A stretch of 9,979 nucleotides of DNA from Limnospira sp050045915 (GTDB lineage: Bacteria > Cyanobacteriota > Cyanobacteriia > Cyanobacteriales > Microcoleaceae). The stretch covers positions 1 through 9,979 of the forward strand of contig JBNGCR010000200.1 of assembly GCA_050045915.1 (NCBI GenBank), read 5' to 3'. The notes beneath the pieces were generated by a model, which saw only the letters and a list, made by a program, of their open reading frames with translations, made no database searches and was not told where the DNA came from. A program made the translations under genes and the position numbers. Shown here piece by piece: positions 5,811 through 9,979 of this stretch (positions within the stretch are counted from its first letter, which is position 1; each line of letters opens with the position of its first letter).

Positions 5811-7014
5811 CGCCAGCGTCTTGCAAATCAATCGAATCGTTCAATATTCTTCGAGACTTATCCAAAGACTCTAGGATAGAGGAAAAATCACGGAAATAGA
5901 TTCCGTAATCATTGGCCTCATAATCAATAATTCGTTTACCGTTAAAGAAGTAAACGCCTACATCGTCTTGGGAAATCGATGTGTCGGTGTCGATTAATTT
6001 CAAATTATGCTCTTCCACAAGACGCTGAACATCGCAATCATAATCATTTTTAAGCATATCGAGATAAATATAATTGTTGACGGCGTTTGCCATCAGCGGA
6101 CTGTGTGTGGTAATTAACACCTTATTGTCATTTTGGGTGGCAAATTGAATCAACAGTTCGAGCAACTTAATTTGATTTTCTGGATGGACATTTTCTTCGG
6201 GTTCATCCATCATCAAAAAATTATTTTTTTCTTCAACCCAATATTTCAGATAGAGATTGAGTAACGTCAGTTGATTCACGGAAGAGGAAGCCAAATACAT
6301 CGGCAAATCGCCCCCCTCTTTGCCAAAATTAAAATAGAATTCAATGGGCGATATTCCTTCCAGACTTTTCATAACAATATCCCCTCCCATTATCCGCCCG
6401 AGTTTTTCGAGGATATCTTGATAGTAGGGGACGATGTTTGCCTTGAGATTGAGACGATAAGTTCTTTCNNNNNNNNNNNNNNNNNNNNNNNNNNNNNNNN
6501 NNNNNNNNNNNNNNNNNNNNNNNNNNNNNNNNNNNNNNNNNNNNNNNNNNNNNNNNNNNNNNNNNNNNTCTTTTATGATAGTCAAATATTGAATTTCTTT
6601 ATTTTCTCCTTCTTCTTCAGTGCCGATATTAAAGTTCGCTTGAAAATAATCCTGCTTTAATGCGGTCAAGCTGTCGGAATGAAGTTCGAGTGAAATATCT
6701 TGTATGGGAAATAAATCTGCGTTGAGAGTAGAAATTATTTGTTGTTCTAAAAAATTAGCATATCGGATTAAGATATTGTCGATTAGTTCTGGGGTTAACG
6801 CCACAACTCCTTCGCTTTCCCAAGGGATTTCTTCCCAGGTGTGCGATCGCGCAAATTTGCGAATCACATCTTGATTAAAAATCGTCCATAACAGTTGAGC
6901 AACATAGGTTTTTCCACTATTATTCAAGCCGACGAAAATATAAAATCGTTGGGATAGATCGATGGTTTGAGTATTACCTCGAATCGGGCCCAAGTTTCTG
7001 ATCAGTACCTTCAT
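5803..7014 (-). CDS. AAA/ABC-type ATPase (AAA_15/AAA_21-like), interrupted by an assembly gap
   Basis: The protein starts MKVLIRNLGPIRGNTQTIDL and has Walker A GLNNSGKT (29-36). After the gap come a degenerate signature-like ASSSVNQL (242-249), Walker B NFLMMDEPEENVHPE (264-278, with D270-E271), and an H-loop LITTHSPLMAN (300-310). This is the SMC/OLD-like ABC ATPase layout found in many phage-defence and abortive-infection proteins. No C-terminal TOPRIM or nuclease motif is visible, so an effector would have to be a partner or lie in the missing part. A 100-N gap (6469-6568) covers about residues 149-182. The frame matches on both sides, but the true length of the missing part is unknown. 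A small ORF overlaps the 3' end by 8 nt. The ATG at 7014 places Walker A at the usual distance. Confidence 0.85.
   Translation of the reverse strand: MKVLIRNLGPIRGNTQTIDLSQRFYIFVGLNNSGKTYVAQLLWTIFNQDVIRKFARSHTWEEIPWESEGVVALTPELIDNILIRYANFLEQQIISTLNADLFPIQDISLELHSDSLTALKQDYFQANFNIGTEEEGENKEIQYLTIIKXXXXXXXXXXXXXXXXXXXXXXXXXXXXXXXXXXERTYRLNLKANIVPYYQDILEKLGRIMGGDIVMKSLEGISPIEFYFNFGKEGGDLPMYLASSSVNQLTLLNLYLKYWVEEKNNFLMMDEPEENVHPENQIKLLELLIQFATQNDNKVLITTHSPLMANAVNNYIYLDMLKNDYDCDVQRLVEEHNLKLIDTDTSISQDDVGVYFFNGKRIIDYEANDYGIYFRDFSSILESLDKSRRILNDSIDLQDAGDE
6469..6568. other. Assembly gap of 100 N
   Basis: Exactly 100 unknown bases lie inside the ATPase gene, a conventional placeholder for a gap of unknown size. 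Anything could be missing there, from a few codons to an insertion. Confidence 0.99.
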
Positions 7015-7041
7015 AGCCGTTTTTTCTAATTTGAAGAAATA

Positions 7042-7064
7042 TCAGGTTTGCAGGGTTCACCTGA
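7042..7064. promoter_or_regulatory. Inverted repeat upstream of the ATPase gene
   Basis: TCAGGT (7042-7047) and ACCTGA (7059-7064) form a 6-bp inverted repeat around 11 bases, 28 bp upstream of the ATPase ATG. It could be an operator, but no promoter elements beside it are convincing and a 6-bp match can occur by chance. Confidence 0.25.
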
Positions 7065-7091
7065 GCCAATCCCGCGCCAATTCCCATCACA

Positions 7092-7904
7092 CTAATTCAT
7101 CGGTTCGATCTCAATCCAAACCCCAGTTTTCGGCGCCTCGGGTACATATTCCACCGTCAGTTGGGGCAGACAACTGAGGCGGTCGTCGAGGATAATTCCT
7201 GCACCTTTATGCGTCAGGGCATCCAAACAGGCGCCAGCCAAATTGTCGATGTCGGAATTAGTGCGGTGGTTGCCGAATAAGCGAATCGAAATAGCCGCTC
7301 GTCTGAGGGGAAAGCGATCGCGCAAATTGCGGTCTTCAATCTGGCGATAAAGCTCAATTTCCGCCCGGTTCCGCCATTCTCGATATCGCGGCGGCAAATA
7401 AGTTCCGTTGTTCGTCACACGGGGGCGAGCTTTCGGCACCACCGGACCGGGAATCACGAATCGAATCACATTAGAATTGGGGATCTTTTCCGCCTCCGGG
7501 GGCTCGTCGATGGGGGTAAACTCGACATCGATCGCCGCCTCTTCGGCCGGCGGAACTTCTACTTCCGGCGGCAGACTTTCCGGTACAATTTCCGGGGGTT
7601 CCGGCCGACCCTCGACCGCCGGCGGAGTCGATAAGGCCACCAGTCCCCCGTCCATTCCCGGCCAAGTCCGGGCGATCTGGACGTACATTCGGGCCGTCTG
7701 TTCCGAGATCTGGGTGTGGGTTTGCCGCCAGCGGTCCCAGTCGGCTTCGGACAGGTGCGATCGCACCTTCAGCAACATCGCCCCCGCCTTACAAGCCGGG
7801 ATCAAAGCCGCCTGGGGGGACTCCAGGCAGCGTTCATGTTCGCGATTAATTGCGATCGCGAGTTCCTCAAATTGCGAAATTTTGGGTTGTAACTTGGTCA
7901 ACAC
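7092..7904 (-). CDS. DUF3102-RusA fusion, Holliday-junction resolvase-type nuclease
   Basis: The 270-residue protein has two domains. Residues about 10-82 match DUF3102: EELAIAINREHERC, then ACKAGAMLLKVRSHL, then W..W......ISEQTARMYVQIAR, a helix-turn-helix-like segment. Residues 83-145 are a proline- and glutamate-rich linker. Residues 146-270 are a RusA domain: FVIPGPVVPKARPRV at the start, then SDIDNLAGACLDALT with D218 and D220, and IILDDRLS with D240/D241, corresponding to the three metal-binding aspartates of RusA. RusA cuts four-way DNA junctions symmetrically and is typically prophage-derived. The fusion suggests DNA- or partner-guided targeting. The start is GTG at 7904, followed by TTG; the upstream sequence is poor in ribosome-binding signal. 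Neighbours are the ATPase downstream on the same strand, 77 bp away, and comB upstream. Confidence 0.88.
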   Translation of the reverse strand: MLTKLQPKISQFEELAIAINREHERCLESPQAALIPACKAGAMLLKVRSHLSEADWDRWRQTHTQISEQTARMYVQIARTWPGMDGGLVALSTPPAVEGRPEPPEIVPESLPPEVEVPPAEEAAIDVEFTPIDEPPEAEKIPNSNVIRFVIPGPVVPKARPRVTNNGTYLPPRYREWRNRAEIELYRQIEDRNLRDRFPLRRAAISIRLFGNHRTNSDIDNLAGACLDALTHKGAGIILDDRLSCLPQLTVEYVPEAPKTGVWIEIEPMN

Positions 7905-7952
7905 GATTTTTCAGTTGAATTGGGGCGGGGGGAAATTGACAATTGAAAATGA

Positions 7953-7987
7953 TCAATTGTCAATTATCAATTATCAATTATCAATTA
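7953..7987. repeat. TCAATTR heptamer tandem array (5 units)
   Basis: Five consecutive 7-bp units are present: one TCAATTG (7953-7959) and four TCAATTA (7960-7987). Imperfect relatives lie on both sides (TTGACAATTGA at 7937-7947, TTAATTAATTA at 7988-7998). The array touches the stop codon of comB (7988-7990). Heptameric short tandem repeats are well known in filamentous cyanobacteria. Confidence 0.9.
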
Positions 7988-8773
7988 TTAATTAATTACA
8001 GGTTCCTCCATCCAATATTGGAGGCTCTGCACTTCCAGGTCAGATTTGGTCAAGACCCCCGGTTCGGTCTGCATGGGCAGCACGTCCAGGGTATCCGTTT
8101 CGCTGCAATATTTGAGGTCATCGTAGCATTTTAAACCGATCAGGCGCTTTCCGTGGCTGGCATGGTTCATCAGTTCGTACAATTTTTCCCGCCACTGCAC
8201 ATAAAGGGCGATCGCGCCGAAAACTTCGTCATTTCCGGCCAAATCGTTGAGGGGATAGCCCATTTCTGAGGCAAAACTGTCCGCGATCGCTCCCGCACAG
8301 ACCGTATCTTCCAGGGAAAAACTGCCTTCCCAACCCGATCCCACGATCCACACCGTCTCGGGCATCTTCGTCATCAAATATCGGACGACGGTTCGGCGGT
8401 TCACCAGGGCCGCCGTCAGCACCACCGGCGCCGCTTGAACCCGCTTCAGGGCGCGGGTGCCGTTGGTGGTGGTCATGAACAGGCGCTTGCCTCCGACGGC
8501 CTCCGGCGTGCAGTTGAGGGGGGAATTTCCCATGTCGCAGCCTTCCACCATCGCGCCGCCCCGTTCGCCGACGCGGATGCGCCGGTCGGCCGGCCATTTC
8601 TCGCTCACCTGCATCAATTCGTCGATATCGCTGAAGGCCTGCACACCTTCAGCCCCCGCGTCGAGGGCCGTGGCGATGGTGGTCGTGGCCCGCAATACGT
8701 CAACGACGATCGCACAGTCCGGGGTGCGATCGGCGGGGGTCAGTTCGGGAGTATGGTAAATAAAAAGCTTCAC
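7988..8773 (-). CDS. comB: 2-phosphosulfolactate phosphatase ComB
   Basis: The product is about 261 residues and matches ComB along its length: VKLFIYHTPELTP at the start, AIVVDVLRATTTIATAL (the typical VDVLRATT motif), GNSPLNCTPEAVGGK, FMTTTNGTRAL, IVGSGWEG, SLEDTVCAGAIAD, and the C-terminal KCYDDLKYCSETDTLDVLP. ComB is a Mg2+-dependent acid phosphatase that converts 2-phosphosulfolactate to sulfolactate, known from coenzyme M synthesis in methanogens. Cyanobacteria carry it although they make no coenzyme M, so its role there is unclear. I chose the GTG at 8773 because family members begin MKLxxYxTPE. A longer frame from ATG 8884 would translate a heptamer repeat and unrelated sequence. The TAA stop at 7990-7988 abuts the other array. 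A TACAAT -10-like box lies on the minus strand at 8815-8810. Confidence 0.92.
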   Translation of the reverse strand: MKLFIYHTPELTPADRTPDCAIVVDVLRATTTIATALDAGAEGVQAFSDIDELMQVSEKWPADRRIRVGERGGAMVEGCDMGNSPLNCTPEAVGGKRLFMTTTNGTRALKRVQAAPVVLTAALVNRRTVVRYLMTKMPETVWIVGSGWEGSFSLEDTVCAGAIADSFASEMGYPLNDLAGNDEVFGAIALYVQWREKLYELMNHASHGKRLIGLKCYDDLKYCSETDTLDVLPMQTEPGVLTKSDLEVQSLQYWMEEPVIN

Positions 8774-8873
8774 GATGGAGATGATATTAAGTAGAATTGC
8801 CGACTCTTTATTGTAGGGGTTGGGGGAAAAAATCGGGAGTCGGGAATCAATAAAGACAATGAATGCATCATTA

Positions 8874-8901
8874 TCAATTGTCAATTATCAATTGTCAATT
8901 A
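8874..8901. repeat. TCAATTR heptamer tandem array (4 units)
   Basis: Four consecutive 7-bp units alternate TCAATTG and TCAATTA (8874-8880, 8881-8887, 8888-8894, 8895-8901). It is the same family as the array at 7953-7987 on the other side of comB. It ends two bases from the stop codon of the aldo/keto reductase (8904-8906). Confidence 0.9.
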
Positions 8902-8903
8902 TT

Positions 8904-9896
8904 CTAAGTCCAAGCCCGGAAAAAGGTATTTTCCCGCCAAGCGGTGGCGGTGCGATTTTCGATCGCGGCCATTTCCTCCGGACTCAGGGGTTGGAAGGCC
9001 TGGGCGACCCGGAAATTGGACTCCAACTGTTCCACTGACTCCGCGGCGATGATGCAGCAGTGCACGCCCTCCAGGGACAGGACGTAGCCCATCGCCTGTT
9101 CCATGCCGTCCAATACCCCATTTTTGAATAACCGCCCGTAAGCTGGGATTTTCATGGCGATGACGCCGACATTGTTTTCCCGGGCTACCGGCAGTACCGT
9201 GGGGGCGAAGGGGCGGGGGTGGTGTTTGTCGGCGGCGTTGATGGAGACTAAGGTGGTGTCGAAGGGGTAGCGCCGCAACCCCTCGGCGATGACGTCCGGT
9301 TCGTGGTGTCCGGTGATGCCGGCAAATTTGACGATCCCCTGGTCTTTGGCCTCTTCCATCGCCTCGATGGCGCCATTTTTGCCGAAAATCTCGTCGAGGG
9401 TTTCGGAGAAAGAGACGTGGTGGAATTGCCACAGATCGAGATAATCTGTATTCAGGCGTTTGAGCGATCGCTCCAGTTCCCGCCAAGCTCCATCCCGATC
9501 GCGCATCGCCGATTTGCTGGCCAGGAAGATCTGCGATCGGTAGGGGGGCAGGACTTTCCCCAGATGTTTCTCGCTGACGCCGTGACCGTAGCTGGCGGCG
9601 GTGTCGAAATAGCGCATCCCCAATTTTAACGCCGCCTCAATTTGGGCGATCGCTTCCGGTTCCCGCCCCGCTTTGTCGATGGGCGTCTGCCCCGCCGTCC
9701 CCAGGCCGAAAATGGGCAGGCTTTGCCCGGTTTTGCCCAACACCCGTTCGGGAAGGGTGGGCTGTTGGGGCGTCGAAATGGCGGGTTGGGCGACGATTTC
9801 GGTGCCGTTGCGTTTCCAGACCGCCGTGCCGATGATCCCCCCGGCGACGGCTACTCCGGTGGCGATGAATCCCCGTCGGGTCGTTTTCCGTCTCAT
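8904..9896 (-). CDS. Tat-exported aldo/keto reductase
   Basis: The 330-residue protein begins with a twin-arginine signal, MRRKTTRRGFIATGVAVAGG, where T-R-R-G-F-I is the Tat motif followed by a hydrophobic stretch to about residue 27. The mature part is an aldo/keto reductase barrel: RVLGKTGQSLPIFGLGTAG at the start, then the catalytic tetrad candidates D98 and Y103 in YFDTAASYG, K128 in LASKSA, and H159 or H160 in DLWQFHH. Such enzymes use NAD(P)H to reduce carbonyls. A Tat signal implies folding with cofactor before export to the periplasm or thylakoid lumen, or membrane anchoring. The substrate is unknown. The ATG at 9896 is preceded by GAGGGGG (9907-9901). A group II intron 3' end lies about 30 bp upstream. 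Confidence 0.92.
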   Translation of the reverse strand: MRRKTTRRGFIATGVAVAGGIIGTAVWKRNGTEIVAQPAISTPQQPTLPERVLGKTGQSLPIFGLGTAGQTPIDKAGREPEAIAQIEAALKLGMRYFDTAASYGHGVSEKHLGKVLPPYRSQIFLASKSAMRDRDGAWRELERSLKRLNTDYLDLWQFHHVSFSETLDEIFGKNGAIEAMEEAKDQGIVKFAGITGHHEPDVIAEGLRRYPFDTTLVSINAADKHHPRPFAPTVLPVARENNVGVIAMKIPAYGRLFKNGVLDGMEQAMGYVLSLEGVHCCIIAAESVEQLESNFRVAQAFQPLSPEEMAAIENRTATAWRENTFFRAWT

Positions 9897-9925
9897 AAAT
9901 CCCCCTCGCTTGTCAATTTGGGACG

Positions 9926-9979
9926 ATTAGGGGTCGAGAGAGAAGTCACCTTCTCCCCCTCCCATTCAGAACCGTGCAT
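9926..9979 (-). mobile_element. Group II intron 3' end (domain V remainder and domain VI), partial
   Basis: Read on the minus strand, the edge gives GCACGGTTCTGAATGGGAGG, the 3' strand of a domain V hairpin and its following linker as seen in bacterial group II introns. Then GAGAAG (9955-9950), loop GTGA and CTTCTC (9945-9940) form a domain VI-like hairpin. The outer stem is GGGG (9959-9956) with CCCC (9933-9930) around an unpaired side containing A9934 as a possible branch point. The 3' splice site would fall near CTAAT (9930-9926). Domains I-IV and any reverse transcriptase gene lie beyond the right edge. Read on the minus strand, the intron ends about 30 bp before the aldo/keto reductase ATG, so it sits in that gene's 5' region. 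Confidence 0.65.

Noticed and set aside
5011..7904. Prophage (lysozyme-like protein plus RusA)
   Set aside because: No integrase, capsid, portal, terminase or tail genes are visible; two phage-like enzymes alone do not support it.
7408..7995. Plus-strand open frame opposite the RusA fusion gene
   Set aside because: Its Ser/Gly/Thr-rich sequence is the antisense of the Pro/Glu linker, and its end translates the heptamer array.
8774..8884. N-terminal extension of comB from ATG 8884
   Set aside because: It would translate a heptamer repeat and unconserved sequence. The family start MKLxxYxTPE aligns with the GTG at 8773.
7953..8901. CRISPR array
   Set aside because: The units are 7 bp with no unique spacers; they are short tandem repeats.

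Overview
The window looks like a draft contig from a filamentous cyanobacterium. Support comes from very frequent HIP1 octamers (GCGATCGC) and their GCGATCG cores, several short repeat families typical of such genomes (tandem TCAATTR heptamers, AGAAACCGGGTTTCT palindromes, a CCCCCT...AGGGGG element), a comB gene, and a NHLRC2-like thioredoxin/NHL protein. I cannot name a genus. A 100-base run of N (6469-6568) shows that the assembly is gapped.

Left part (1-3277, minus strand): a long TPR-repeat protein runs open off the left edge. Upstream of it lies a thioredoxin-fold/NHL-propeller protein. A double hairpin separates the two and begins right after the stop codon of the NHL gene.

Middle part (3362-7904) is an accessory block. 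It holds an orphan HepT-type toxin gene (minus), a divergent VapB-like/VapC PIN toxin pair (plus), and a UPF0175 antitoxin-type gene (minus). UPF0175 is followed by a 30-codon stump of a MntA-type nucleotidyltransferase whose reading frame runs into a dispersed repeat. The arrangement suggests an old mntA-hepT operon that was broken and now has vapBC between its two ends. Next come a lysozyme-fold protein without a signal peptide, and a minus-strand ABC-type AAA ATPase (interrupted by the N gap). A previously hidden small ORF overlaps the 3' end of the ATPase gene by 8 nt and appears frameshifted. The block ends with a DUF3102-RusA fusion nuclease.

Right part (7953-9979): comB (2-phosphosulfolactate phosphatase) is bracketed by two TCAATTR heptamer arrays, followed by a Tat-exported aldo/keto reductase. 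The last ~54 bases match the 3' end (domain V/VI) of a group II intron pointing at the reductase gene; the rest of the intron is outside the window.

The genes do not form one pathway. Two themes stand out: several toxin-antitoxin families packed and partly broken within about 1.5 kb, and repeats placed 1-2 nt or directly after the stop codons of three different minus-strand genes. The best candidate for an undescribed system is the ATPase with its overlapping small partner.
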